Positions 1 through 7,823 of a DNA stretch of 32,005 nucleotides are shown here, piece by piece (position 1 is the first letter of the stretch; every line of letters starts with the position of its first letter). The position numbers and the translations under genes were made by a program. The notes beneath the pieces are model-generated. The model had not been told where the DNA came from, did no database searches, and worked only from the letters and a program-made list of their open reading frames with translations. Where the stretch lies: positions 1 through 32,005 of the forward strand of contig NZ_JYIT01000049.1 of the NCBI RefSeq assembly GCF_000956545.1, given 5' to 3'. Origin of the DNA: Microbacterium azadirachtae. GTDB taxonomy: Bacteria > Actinomycetota > Actinomycetes > Actinomycetales > Microbacteriaceae.

Positions 1-120
1 GGCGACCCGCAGCCCCCGCACGCCGAGCGCCGGGTTCTCCTCGTCCGCGCCGGTCGCGAAAGGGAGGGGCTTGTCGGATCCGGCGTCGAGCGTGCGCACC
101 ACCACCGTGCGTCCGGCGAA
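1..120 (-). pseudogene. ptsI: PTS enzyme I (PtsI) internal fragment, 5' end missing
   Basis: Read on the minus strand from 120 down to 1, the frame gives about 40 residues that match the start of the PEP-binding TIM barrel of phosphoenolpyruvate-protein phosphotransferase. The visible signatures are VVVRTLDAGSDKPLPF, then EENPALGVRGLR; the Arg of RTLD and the DK are PEP-site residues in enzyme I. In full-length enzyme I this block lies near residue 290-300, so some 290 residues (about 870 bases) should precede it. Instead the similarity stops near 120 and an intact HAD gene ends at 242. The same frame stays open upstream of 120 but reads Arg/Gly-rich residues that I cannot align to enzyme I. 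The gene continues past the left edge, so its 3' part cannot be judged. I read it as a 5'-truncated remnant; a real short protein starting at a GTG near 132 is less likely. Confidence 0.6.
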
Positions 121-213
121 CGGCGCTGGCACGCCGCGGAGGCCGCGCTCGGCGCGCCGACCGCCGTCGAGGCTCGCGCGGCCGCGGCCGCCGTGCTCGG
201 CTGAGACCCGGGG

Positions 214-240
214 CGCGCTCTGAACTCCGCTCCGAGCGCG
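214..240 (-). terminator. Hairpin downstream of the HAD gene
   Basis: CGCGCTC (214-220) and GAGCGCG (234-240) form perfect 7-bp arms with a 13-nt loop, starting right after the HAD stop codon on the minus strand. There is no U-tract, which is common for actinobacterial intrinsic terminators. Confidence 0.45.
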
Positions 241-241
241 G

Positions 242-892
242 TCAGTCGAGCGTGAGCAGGAAGCCGTCGCCGTCGGGGGTGATCGTGACGTGCGTGAGGT
301 CGGCGACCACGGCGTCCGGGGCGTGCGCCGCGGATCCCGTGCCGACGCCGATGACGCGCATCCCCGCCGCCTGAGCGGCCTGGATCCCCGCCTCCGAGTC
401 CTCGAAGACGAGGCAGTCGGCCGGATCCACGCCGAGCCGCGTCGCGCCCAGCAGGAAGCCCTCCGGATCCGGCTTCGAGGCGGAGACGAACTCGGCGGTG
501 ACCGGCCCGTCCGGCACGTCGAGGCCCGCCGCGCCCATGCGGGCCCGCATCAGCCGGTCGTCGGCCGAGGTGACGATCGCGTGGGGGAACGGCGCCAGGG
601 CCTGCAGGAACGCCGCGGCACCGGGGACCTCGACGACGCCGTCCACGTCGCCGCTCTCCCGCTCGAGCATGGCCTGGTTCTCGGCCAGGTTCTCCTCGTG
701 CGGGCGGTCGGGGAGCATGATCGCCATGCTCTGGTGGCCCTGGCGCCCGTGCACGACGCTCAGCACGAACTCGGGATCCAGCCCGTGGGGCTCGGCCCAG
801 GCCAGCCAGAGACGCTCCACGACGGCGGTGGAGTCGACGAGCGTGCCGTCCATGTCGAGCAGGGCGGCGCGGGCGCGGAAGGTCTGGGTCAT
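242..892 (-). CDS. HAD-superfamily sugar/polyol phosphatase
   Basis: This 216-residue protein is a complete subfamily IA haloacid-dehalogenase hydrolase of the glycerol-3-phosphate/2-deoxyglucose-6-phosphate phosphatase type, expected to dephosphorylate a small phosphosugar or polyol phosphate in the cytoplasm. Motif I is DMDGTLVDS with nucleophile Asp13 and acid/base Asp15. Motif II is the Ser of IVTSA (Ser109). Motif III is Lys140 in SKPDPEGF. Motif IV is FEDSEAG with Glu164/Asp165. Residues about 20-85 form the helical cap. Length is normal for the family. The ATG lies six bases after a TAGCCT box with no ribosome-binding site, so translation is probably leaderless. The gene stands alone, divergent from the DUF998 gene. 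The exact substrate cannot be read from the sequence. Confidence 0.85.
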   Translation of the reverse strand: MTQTFRARAALLDMDGTLVDSTAVVERLWLAWAEPHGLDPEFVLSVVHGRQGHQSMAIMLPDRPHEENLAENQAMLERESGDVDGVVEVPGAAAFLQALAPFPHAIVTSADDRLMRARMGAAGLDVPDGPVTAEFVSASKPDPEGFLLGATRLGVDPADCLVFEDSEAGIQAAQAAGMRVIGVGTGSAAHAPDAVVADLTHVTITPDGDGFLLTLD

Positions 893-898
893 GCTCCC

Positions 899-904
899 AG
901 GCTA
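899..904 (-). promoter_or_regulatory. -10 box (TAGCCT) of the leaderless HAD gene
   Basis: On the minus strand TAGCCT is followed by six bases and then the ATG at 892. This TANNNT-N6-start layout is typical of leaderless actinobacterial mRNAs, and no Shine-Dalgarno sequence is visible. Confidence 0.5.
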
Positions 905-962
905 TCGGGGCAGCGGCGGACGGATCGTGGTGCGGTCTCGACGCTCGTCGTCGCCGCGCGCC

Positions 963-968
963 TAGGGT
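963..968 (+). promoter_or_regulatory. -10 box (TAGGGT) of the DUF998 gene
   Basis: TAGGGT places the transcript start near 976. That leaves a short leader containing the purine-rich GGGAGGGCGGGG upstream of the ATG at 994, and it excludes the GTG at 967 as the start. Confidence 0.4.
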
Positions 969-993
969 GGACGTGACAGGGAGGGCGGGGCGA

Positions 994-2139
994 ATGCGAA
1001 GCGAGTGGGACCGGCTGATCAGGCGTCTGCGCGAGGCGCGCGCCGCGGCGACGCTGCACCAGATGCGGGAGACCGACGCCCTGCTGACCGGGGCGATCGC
1101 GTTCGTGCTGGGCTTCCTCGTCGCATCCGTCGTGTTCTGGAACCGCACGCTGTCGATCACCGGTGCCTGGTCGGTCGGCGAGGTCGCCGCGTGCGGCGGT
1201 GCGGCGGTCGCGCTGCTGAGCTTCCTCGCGGGGCGCATCGGCCTGCGCCTCGAGGCGGTCGAGGCGCCGGAGAAGCGCGACCCGGACGCCGCGAACGACG
1301 GGTTCGCGGCACCCGGTCAGCGGCTGCGCTGGTACGAGCTGATCGCGATCGCCCTCGCGCACGCCGCGGTCGCGCTGCTCGCCTGGTTCGGCCTCGCCGC
1401 GCTGCTCGAGGCCGGCTTCCGCGACGCCCCGGTGTTCCCGTTCCCTGGCGCCGTGCTCGTCGCGGTCGCGCTCGCGCTCACCGGCTACGTCTGCTATCTC
1501 AGCGCGATCGCGCTGAGCCCCACGTCGATCTCGCTGATCCTCGCGGTCTACCTCGTGATCGGGGCGCTCACGGCGATGCTCGAGGCGTCGGATCCGCACT
1601 GGTGGCGCGACAACCTCTCCGCGCTGGGCATGTCCAGCAACGCGTCCTCGCCGGCCTTCAACGGCACCCTCATCGTGGCCGGGGTGATGGTGACCACGAT
1701 CGCCCGCTACGCCACCGCGGCCCTGCCGGTGCCGGAGCCCCGGGACGAGCGCGGCCGCACGATCGTGCGCGTCGGCCTGATCCTCATCGGCGTCCTGCTC
1801 GCGCTGGTGGGGATCTTCCCCGTGGACCGCTTCTTCCTGCTGCACAACACGGTCGCCACGGGCATGGCGGTGTGCTTCGCCGGGGTCGTGATCGCGCTGC
1901 CGTGGCTCCTGCGCCGGATCTCGCGCGTGTTCGTGGTGCTGGGCTGGGTGTACGTGCTGGTCATCGCGCTGCTCGGGGTGTTCTTCGCGACCGGCTACTA
2001 CAACCTCACCGCGGTGGAGCTCATCGCCGCGGTGCTGATCTTCAGCTGGATCATCGTGTTCCTGCGCACGGCCGGCGCCGACCACGGCGCGTGGGACGCG
2101 GACCGCGACCGGCACGGCGAGGCCGCCGCGCGGACCTGA
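994..2139 (+). CDS. DUF998-type polytopic membrane protein
   Basis: The 381-residue protein starts with a short basic amphipathic stretch followed by roughly nine or ten hydrophobic segments. The central block DNLSALGMSSNASSPAFNG, followed by a membrane helix, and later GIFPVDRFFLLHNTVATG match the conserved 'SALG...FN' and 'GxFPxD...H' patterns of DUF998 membrane proteins, whose biochemical role is unknown. It is longer than a minimal DUF998 domain because it has extra N-terminal helices. The tail is charged (about the last 20 residues, Asp/Arg/His-rich) and probably cytoplasmic. I chose the ATG at 994 over in-frame GTGs at 967 and 973 because of the purine-rich stretch before it and the -10 box at 963-968. 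No functional partner is evident among the neighbours. Confidence 0.75.
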   Translation: MRSEWDRLIRRLREARAAATLHQMRETDALLTGAIAFVLGFLVASVVFWNRTLSITGAWSVGEVAACGGAAVALLSFLAGRIGLRLEAVEAPEKRDPDAANDGFAAPGQRLRWYELIAIALAHAAVALLAWFGLAALLEAGFRDAPVFPFPGAVLVAVALALTGYVCYLSAIALSPTSISLILAVYLVIGALTAMLEASDPHWWRDNLSALGMSSNASSPAFNGTLIVAGVMVTTIARYATAALPVPEPRDERGRTIVRVGLILIGVLLALVGIFPVDRFFLLHNTVATGMAVCFAGVVIALPWLLRRISRVFVVLGWVYVLVIALLGVFFATGYYNLTAVELIAAVLIFSWIIVFLRTAGADHGAWDADRDRHGEAAART

Positions 2140-2255
2140 GCCGGCGGATCCTTCGCGGCTGGACGAGCGCCGTGCACTGCATGACAAGTCCGGCCGATGC
2201 TCCCCGCCGAGAATGGGAGGACGCATCGTCGTCCGCACACTCGAAGGAGAGACCG

Positions 2256-3689
2256 ATGACCGACATGTCCGCCGCGTCCGCGCTGCTCGACCGCATCCAG
2301 GCCCCCGAGGGCAGCGGCCGGGAGATCCCCGACGCCGCCACGCGCGAGGTCATCGGGCGTGCTCCCGTGCAGACCGTCGCCGACCTGGACGACGCGATCG
2401 CCCGCGCCAAGGCCGCCCAGCCCGGCTGGGACGCGCTCGGCCACGCGAAGCGCAGCGAGCTGCTGCTCGCCGCGGCCGACGCCATCGACGCGCACGCGGA
2501 GGAGCTCGCCCACCTGCTCTCCCGCGAGCAGGGCAAGCCGCTGAACGGCCCGAACGCCCGCTTCGAGCTGGGCGCCTGCACCGCCTGGCTGCGCACGAAC
2601 GCGACCACGGTGCTGGAGCCCGAGGTGCTGGTCGACGACGAGAACCTGCACGCCGAGCTCGTCTACAAGCCGGCCGGCGTGGTGGGCGCGATCGGTCCGT
2701 GGAACTGGCCCCTCATGATCACGATCTGGCAGATCGGCCCGTCCCTGCGGATGGGCAACACGGTGGTCGTCAAGCCCAGCGAGTACACGCCGCTGAGCGT
2801 GCTCGCGATGCTCGCCGTGATGAACGACGTGCTGCCCGCCGACGTGCTGATCGGCATCTCGGGCGACCGCGAGGTCGGCGCGCGGATCGCCTCGCACCCG
2901 GACATCGACAAGATCATGTTCACCGGATCCACCGCGACGGGCCGCAAGATCATCGAGAGCTCGGCCGGCAACCTCGCGCGCCTCACGCTCGAGCTCGGCG
3001 GCAACGACGCCGGCATCGTGCTGCCGGGGACCGACCCGGCCGCGATCGCCGAGGACCTGTTCTGGGGCGCGTTCATCAACACCGGCCAGACCTGCGCGGC
3101 GATGAAGCGGCTCTACGTGCACGACTCGCTCTACGACCAGGTGGTCGACGCGCTCGCCGGCATCGCCGCCCAGGTGCCGATCGGCAACGGCCTCGACGAG
3201 GGCAACGTGCTGGGACCGCTGCAGAACAAGCAGCAGTTCGACATCGTGTCGCGCCTGGTCGAGGACGCGAAGGCGCGCGGCGCCCGCATCGTCACCGGCG
3301 GCGAGGCGGCTCCGGAGCTCGGCGAGCTCTTCTACCGCCCCACGATCGTGGCCGACATCCCGAACGACGCCGCGCTCGTGCAGGAGGAGCAGTTCGGGCC
3401 GGCGCTGCCGATCATCCGCTACTCCGACGTGGACGAGGCCTTCGCGCTCGCGAACGGCGTGGACGTGGGGCTCGGCGCCTCGGTCTGGTCGAGCGACCCC
3501 GAGGCCGCGCGCGAGGCGGCGACGCGCATGCAGTCCGGCACCGTGTGGATCAACTCCCACGGCGGCCTGCACCCGATGGTGCCCTTCGGGGGTGTGAAGA
3601 GCTCGGGCTACGGCCTCGAGTTCGGCGTGGCAGGGCTCAAGTCGGTCGGCGTGCCGCAGGTCGTCTCCGGACCCGGCCGGAAGGGCTGA
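2256..3689 (+). CDS. NAD(P)-dependent aldehyde dehydrogenase
   Basis: This 477-residue enzyme is a full-length ALDH-superfamily member that oxidises an aldehyde to the acid. Catalytic residues are present: Asn150 in GPWNWPL, Glu246 in LELGGND and nucleophile Cys280 in NTGQTCAAMKR. Cofactor-site features are VVKPSE (Lys173/Glu176) and FTGST (222-226). The Glu after KPS usually favours NAD+ over NADP+. The start is ATG with AAGGAGA seven bases upstream. It is followed after three bases by the GMC oxidoreductase, so the pair is probably co-transcribed and would take an alcohol to a carboxylate in two steps. Succinate-semialdehyde or betaine-aldehyde specificity cannot be assigned. No clear promoter was found in 2140-2255. 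Confidence 0.9.
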   Translation: MTDMSAASALLDRIQAPEGSGREIPDAATREVIGRAPVQTVADLDDAIARAKAAQPGWDALGHAKRSELLLAAADAIDAHAEELAHLLSREQGKPLNGPNARFELGACTAWLRTNATTVLEPEVLVDDENLHAELVYKPAGVVGAIGPWNWPLMITIWQIGPSLRMGNTVVVKPSEYTPLSVLAMLAVMNDVLPADVLIGISGDREVGARIASHPDIDKIMFTGSTATGRKIIESSAGNLARLTLELGGNDAGIVLPGTDPAAIAEDLFWGAFINTGQTCAAMKRLYVHDSLYDQVVDALAGIAAQVPIGNGLDEGNVLGPLQNKQQFDIVSRLVEDAKARGARIVTGGEAAPELGELFYRPTIVADIPNDAALVQEEQFGPALPIIRYSDVDEAFALANGVDVGLGASVWSSDPEAAREAATRMQSGTVWINSHGGLHPMVPFGGVKSSGYGLEFGVAGLKSVGVPQVVSGPGRKG

Positions 3690-3692
3690 GGC

Positions 3693-5192
3693 GTGTCCGA
3701 CGCGACCGGGACGCGCTCCGTCCTCGTGGTGGGAGCCGGCACCGCGGGCAGCATCGTCACCCGGCGTCTCGTGGACGCCGGGTGGGACGTGACGCTCGTC
3801 GAGGCCGGCGGCTACGACACGAACCCCGCGATCCACGACCCGTCCCGGGCGGGCGAGCTGTGGCACGCCGCCGAGGACTGGGACCTGTTCACGGTGCCGC
3901 AGGAGCACGCGGCCGGCCGCCGCCTGCACCTGCCCCGGGGCAAGGTCACCGGCGGATCCCACGCGCTCAACGCCATGATCTGGGTGCGCTGTGCGGCGAG
4001 CGACTTCGACGGCTGGGAGGCCGCGGGCGCGACCGGCTGGGGGTGGGCGCAGGTCGAGCCGGTGTACGCGGCGATCGAGAACGACCTCCTCCCGGTGACC
4101 GGCGACTACCCGCTCGTGCCGATCCAGCAGTCGATCATCGACGCCGCCGTCGAGGAGGGGCTGGAGCACAACCCCGACTACAACGGCGGCACGCTGGACG
4201 GCGTCTCGCAGGAGCAGGTCACGATGCGCGACGGCCGTCGCGTGAACACCTGGATGGCCTACGTGCGGCCGATCGAGGAGGCGCCGAACCTGCGCATCGT
4301 CACGGGCGTCGAGGTCGAGACCGTGATCGTGGAGGACGGCGCCGCCGTGGGCGTGCGTCTGAGCGACGGATCCGAGCTCCGCGCGGACGAGGTGATCCTC
4401 GCCGCCGGCGCCCTGGGCAGCCCCGCGATCCTGCTGCGCAGCGGCATCGGACCGCGGGAGGAGCTCGAGGCGCTCGGGATCGGCGTGGTCCGCGACGCCC
4501 CGGCCGTCGGGGCCGATCTGCACGATCACCTGCTCTCACCGGTGATCTTCACCACCGACCGGCCCGTCGGCGCGCCGCAGCCGGGCGTGTCCGTGACGCA
4601 GACGCACCTGTTCTGGCGCTCGCGCGACGACCTCGCCGAGCCGGACACTCAGCCGATCCACTTCTCGGTGCCGATGTGGGGCGAGCTGGAGCCGCGCCCC
4701 GGCGCGCACGGCCCCGGCGACGGCTTCACGCTCATGGCCGGGCTGGTGACGCCCTACAGCCGCGGCACGCTGCGGCTCTCCGGGCCGTCGGCCGCCGATC
4801 CGCTGCTCATCGATCTCGCCGCCCTCGAGGACGACCGCGACCTGGCAGCGCTCGCCGCATCGGTGCGTCAGGTGCGGCGGATCGGTGCGCGTCCGGCGCT
4901 GGCCGACGCCTGGGGCGCGGTCGAGGCGTACCCGGGGCCGGAGGTCTCGGACGCCGATGTCGAGGACTGGGTGCGCCGCACCGCGATCACGTACCACCAC
5001 CAGGTCGGCACCTGCCGGATGGGGTCGGATCCTGCGGCGGTCGTGGATCCGCGTCTGCGCGTCAAGGGGGTCGCAGGGCTCCGTGTGATCGACGCCTCGG
5101 TCATGCCCACGATCACGACCGGCAACACCAACGCCCCCGCGGCGGTGATCGGCGAGTTCGGCGCTCGGTTCGCACTCGAGGACGCGGTCTAG
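3693..5192 (+). CDS. GMC-family FAD-dependent alcohol oxidoreductase
   Basis: The 499-residue protein belongs to the glucose-methanol-choline family. The N-terminal Rossmann motif VVGAGTAGS (12-20) with Glu37 of LVEAGG binds FAD. PRGKVTGGSHALNAM (81-95) is the GMC signature around the isoalloxazine ring. The C-terminal active-site base is His436 in HHQVGTCRMG, partnered by Asn478/Asn480 in TTGNTNAP. It should oxidise a primary alcohol to an aldehyde, fitting the aldehyde dehydrogenase three bases upstream. The start is GTG, and length is slightly short of typical choline dehydrogenases (about 550). It ends in a bidirectional hairpin shared with the convergent TetR gene. Choline, PEG or another aliphatic alcohol are all possible substrates; none is shown by the sequence. 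Confidence 0.88.
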   Translation: MSDATGTRSVLVVGAGTAGSIVTRRLVDAGWDVTLVEAGGYDTNPAIHDPSRAGELWHAAEDWDLFTVPQEHAAGRRLHLPRGKVTGGSHALNAMIWVRCAASDFDGWEAAGATGWGWAQVEPVYAAIENDLLPVTGDYPLVPIQQSIIDAAVEEGLEHNPDYNGGTLDGVSQEQVTMRDGRRVNTWMAYVRPIEEAPNLRIVTGVEVETVIVEDGAAVGVRLSDGSELRADEVILAAGALGSPAILLRSGIGPREELEALGIGVVRDAPAVGADLHDHLLSPVIFTTDRPVGAPQPGVSVTQTHLFWRSRDDLAEPDTQPIHFSVPMWGELEPRPGAHGPGDGFTLMAGLVTPYSRGTLRLSGPSAADPLLIDLAALEDDRDLAALAASVRQVRRIGARPALADAWGAVEAYPGPEVSDADVEDWVRRTAITYHHQVGTCRMGSDPAAVVDPRLRVKGVAGLRVIDASVMPTITTGNTNAPAAVIGEFGARFALEDAV

Positions 5193-5198
5193 TGTGCG

Positions 5199-5228
5199 GC
5201 GGCCGGGATCGTCAGCGGTCCCGGCCGC
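5199..5228. terminator. Bidirectional hairpin between GMC and TetR genes
   Basis: GCGGCCGGGA (5199-5208) and TCCCGGCCGC (5219-5228) are perfect 10-bp arms with a 10-nt loop. The hairpin lies just past the plus-strand GMC stop and includes the last codons and stop of the minus-strand TetR gene, so it could end both transcripts. Confidence 0.65.
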
Positions 5229-5811
5229 GCAGCTCCGCCAGCAGGGCCTGCAGCCCGGCCTCGATGCGCTCGTCGCCCGCGGCCTCGGGCAGCAGCACCG
5301 ACACCATCTGCCACCCGGCGTTGCGCGAGGCGACCTCGCCGACCGCGGTGTCGATGTCGATGTGGGCGGCGAGCTCGCCGTCCTCCCGGGCCTCGACGAG
5401 GAAGCGGCGGAACTGGTCCCGCCATCTCTGGTTGTTCTCGCGGTGGATCTGGGTGACGCGGGTGTCCTGCGAGGCGTGGTCCCAGAAGGCGATGACGACG
5501 CGGGCGTACTTGGGACCGAGCTCGCCGAACGGCAGGATCTCGCGGCACATCTGCTCGAGGGCGTCCAGCCCCCGCTTGCCCGCGACCTCGGTGAGGATCC
5601 GTCCGTTGGCCTGCACGTGGAGGCGCACGAACGACGCCGTCAGCAGGCTCTCCTTGGTGGGGAAGTAGCGGGCGATGGCGCCGTGGGTGTACCCGGCCTC
5701 GGCCGCGATCTGACGCATCGTGAGCCGTTCGAAGCCCTCCCGGGCGATCACCTTCGTCGCCGCATCCGCGATGTGATTGCGGCGTTCGTCGTGATCAACG
5801 ATCTTGGGCAC
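5212..5811 (-). CDS. TetR-family transcriptional regulator
   Basis: The 199-residue protein has a TetR N-terminal DNA-binding domain: helix-turn-helix at about 30-50, including TMRQIAAEAG and GAIARYFPTKESLL. It is followed by an all-helical ligand-binding domain resembling BetI-like members. The GTG start is preceded by GGAGGAGG. It is divergent from the ABC-importer/arylsulfatase operon and convergent with the GMC gene, so it is well placed to control the importer promoter and perhaps its own. Candidate operators are the two palindromes in the AT-rich gap at 5875-5955. The inducer is unknown; a transported organosulfate or its product is a reasonable guess. Confidence 0.88.
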   Translation of the reverse strand: MPKIVDHDERRNHIADAATKVIAREGFERLTMRQIAAEAGYTHGAIARYFPTKESLLTASFVRLHVQANGRILTEVAGKRGLDALEQMCREILPFGELGPKYARVVIAFWDHASQDTRVTQIHRENNQRWRDQFRRFLVEAREDGELAAHIDIDTAVGEVASRNAGWQMVSVLLPEAAGDERIEAGLQALLAELRGRDR

Positions 5812-5874
5812 GTCCGTCCTCCTCCGATGCTGATGATCCTAGGACCGGTACGGGGGAGCACCATTCCGCCTTGC

Positions 5875-5955
5875 GTATCCACGTGGACACGTAAGATTCG
5901 GAAACATCTTGACAAGAGTAACTCCTTGCTGGATATTTAAGTGACCAAGTGGTGA
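5875..5955 (+). promoter_or_regulatory. Importer-operon promoter with two candidate TetR operators
   Basis: This AT-rich stretch contrasts sharply with its surroundings. It holds a consensus -35 TTGACA (5909-5914), 17 bases, then GATATT (5932-5937) as -10, predicting transcription from about 5944. An upstream palindrome GTATCCACGTGGACAC (5875-5890) has one mismatched pair. A second imperfect palindrome, TGACCAAGTGGTGA (5942-5955), sits on the predicted start site. Either or both could bind the divergent TetR protein. Repression by occlusion is inferred, not shown. Confidence 0.6.
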
Positions 5956-6030
5956 TTAAAGACGATGAAGTCGCACCGCAGCGACGCCTCCGATCCGAGA
6001 TCCCCTCCCTCGCTCTGACAGGAAGCACAC

Positions 6031-7035
6031 ATGCACATCACGCGCGCACTCCGTGCCGTCGCCGCGGTCGCCGCCGTCGGCGCGGCCGTCGCCCTCTCCG
6101 GCTGCTCGTCCTCGTCCGGGGGTGCCGAGCCGGGCAAGAAGGGCGATCTGACCACGGTCAAGGTCGCCACGATCGGACTCACGTCCGACGGCAGCCTGCT
6201 GACCGGCATCGCCAAGGGGTTCTTCGCCGACGAAGGGCTGAAGATCGAGACGTCGATCGTCGCCAACCCGCCCGCGGGCCTCGCCGCCGCGCAGAGCGGC
6301 CAGGTCGACGTGGCGTACTCGCCGAGCATCCCGCTGCTGAACGCGCTCAGCCAGGGCGTGAAGATGAAGGTGATCGGGGCCGCAGACGGCTACCCCGACA
6401 CGGCCACGAGCGCGGCGGATCCGGCGAAGTACGACGACACCGGGCTGTTCGCGAGCAAGGCCAGCGGGATCACCTCGGTCAAGGAGCTGGCCGGCAAGAC
6501 CATCGCGATCCCGGCGCGCAAGGCGCAGCTCGAGGTGGTCATCGCCGAGCAGCTGAAGAAGAACGGCATCGATCCCGCGACCGGCGTGAAGTGGGTCGTG
6601 CTGGACTTCACGTCCGCGGTCGCCGCCCTCAAGAGCGGCAACGTGGACGCCGCGGGCCTCGTGAGCCCCTTCACCGCGCAGGCCGCGGCCGACGGCGGAC
6701 CGCAGCTCGCGGCCCCCTCTATCGGGTTCTTCGAGACCGGCGCCACCGGGCTGTGGACCGCGGGCGAGACGACGATCCAGTCCAAGAAGGACGTCATCAG
6801 CGCCTTCCAGCGCGCGATCGTGAAGTCCAACGAGTACGCCACGGCACACCCGGAGGAGGCCATCACGGCGGGTCTCGCGTACACGAAGTCGAAGCTCTCG
6901 GTCGCCGAGGTCAAGGTGCCGGTGTGGCCGACCGCGGTGGCCCCGGAGGATCTGCAGCGCCCGGACGACAAGATGGTCGCCCTCGGGTTCCTGAAGAAGC
7001 CGGTCGACCTCTCTGGCGTCATCCTGGCGAAGTGA
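6031..7035 (+). CDS. ABC-importer substrate-binding lipoprotein (SsuA/TauA/NMT1 type)
   Basis: The 334-residue protein begins with a lipoprotein signal peptide: basic MHITRALR, a hydrophobic Ala/Val core, then lipobox LSGC with the lipidated Cys at residue 25, followed by a Ser/Gly-rich linker. The mature part has the periplasmic-binding fold of the nitrate/sulfonate/taurine/thiamine-precursor family. Markers are the early VKVATIG strand, the GxxxGFFADEGL motif, the GQVDVAYSPS block and KTIAIP. It would capture the substrate at the outer membrane face and deliver it to the permeases encoded directly downstream. The operon ends in a sulfatase, so an organosulfate or sulfonate ligand is likely but not proven. 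Confidence 0.88.
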   Translation: MHITRALRAVAAVAAVGAAVALSGCSSSSGGAEPGKKGDLTTVKVATIGLTSDGSLLTGIAKGFFADEGLKIETSIVANPPAGLAAAQSGQVDVAYSPSIPLLNALSQGVKMKVIGAADGYPDTATSAADPAKYDDTGLFASKASGITSVKELAGKTIAIPARKAQLEVVIAEQLKKNGIDPATGVKWVVLDFTSAVAALKSGNVDAAGLVSPFTAQAAADGGPQLAAPSIGFFETGATGLWTAGETTIQSKKDVISAFQRAIVKSNEYATAHPEEAITAGLAYTKSKLSVAEVKVPVWPTAVAPEDLQRPDDKMVALGFLKKPVDLSGVILAK

Positions 7036-7040
7036 GACCC

Positions 7041-7823
7041 GTGAACCGTTCCCGGATCCTCCCCGCGCTGCTCGGCGCCGCGGGCGCGCTGACCGCCCTC
7101 GCGGGGTGGCAGCTCGCGGCGACCGCCGGCCCGCTGGCCGGCGCGCCGCTGCCCTCCGCGCTCGAGGCGCTGGGTGCGGCGGGCCGGCTGCTGGGGACGC
7201 CGCCGCTGTGGCAGGCGACGGCGGACACCCTCGTCATGGCCCTCACCGGTCTCCTGGCCGCAGCCGTCGTCGGCGTGCTGCTGGGCATCGCGATCGGATC
7301 CTCTCCGCTCGCCATGCACGCGACCAGGGTGCCGCTCGAGTTCCTCAAGCCCATCCCGCCGATCGTGATCCTCCCGGTCGTGGTGCTGGTGCTGGGTCCG
7401 ACGGCCGGCATGGGGACGTTCCTCGTGTTCTTCGGCTCGTTCATCGCGATCTCCGTGCAGTCCTCGGCCGGCGTCTTCGACACCGACCCCGTGGCCCGCG
7501 CGACCGGCGCCTCCTACGGCATGGGGCGGGCGGAGATCCTGGCGCGCATCGTGATCCCCAGCGCCCTGCCCTACATCGGCACGGCGCTGCGGGTCGCGGC
7601 ACCGACATCGCTCGTGATCGCGGTCGTCGCCGGCCTCCTCGGCGGGGGACCGGGGCTCGGGCAGAGCCTGCTCATGGCGCAGATCTCGGGGAACCAGGCG
7701 GATCTGTTCGGCATCGTGCTCATCCTCGGCGCCCTCGGGCTGCTGATCCAGGGCCTCAGCCAGTGGGCGGAGCGGCGCCTGCTGCACTGGCACCCGCAGT
7801 ACCGGAAGGCGGAGATCGCGTGA
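7041..7823 (+). CDS. ABC-importer permease (SsuC/TauC type), first of two
   Basis: About 260 residues with six predicted membrane helices and a BPD_transp_1 domain. The cytoplasmic EAA-type loop lies in the segment RATGASYGMGRAEILARI, which contacts the ATPase. The translation start is uncertain: GTG at 7041 lies a few bases after GAAGTGAG, while GTG at 7032 would overlap the lipoprotein stop by four bases (GTGA), as the next two genes in the operon do. Three extra residues are all that differ. It is followed by a second, divergent permease paralogue, so the channel is probably a heterodimer, unlike the usual SsuC homodimer. Confidence 0.87.
   Translation: MNRSRILPALLGAAGALTALAGWQLAATAGPLAGAPLPSALEALGAAGRLLGTPPLWQATADTLVMALTGLLAAAVVGVLLGIAIGSSPLAMHATRVPLEFLKPIPPIVILPVVVLVLGPTAGMGTFLVFFGSFIAISVQSSAGVFDTDPVARATGASYGMGRAEILARIVIPSALPYIGTALRVAAPTSLVIAVVAGLLGGGPGLGQSLLMAQISGNQADLFGIVLILGALGLLIQGLSQWAERRLLHWHPQYRKAEIA

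Noticed and set aside
121..204. Plus-strand Ala-rich C-terminus ending in TGA as a gene end
   Set aside because: Too short and low-complexity to identify; kept only as part of the ptsI-junction observation.
2140..2255. Promoter for the aldehyde dehydrogenase (ATGACA with a downstream GAGAAT)
   Set aside because: The spacing between the two boxes is over 20 bases, so I did not call it.
1005..5668. Very long open frames (hundreds of residues up to 1151) overlapping the aldehyde dehydrogenase and GMC genes in other frames
   Set aside because: They are Arg/Ala/Gly/Pro-rich shadow frames caused by high G+C; no domain or start signal supports them, and the recognised enzymes occupy the true frame.
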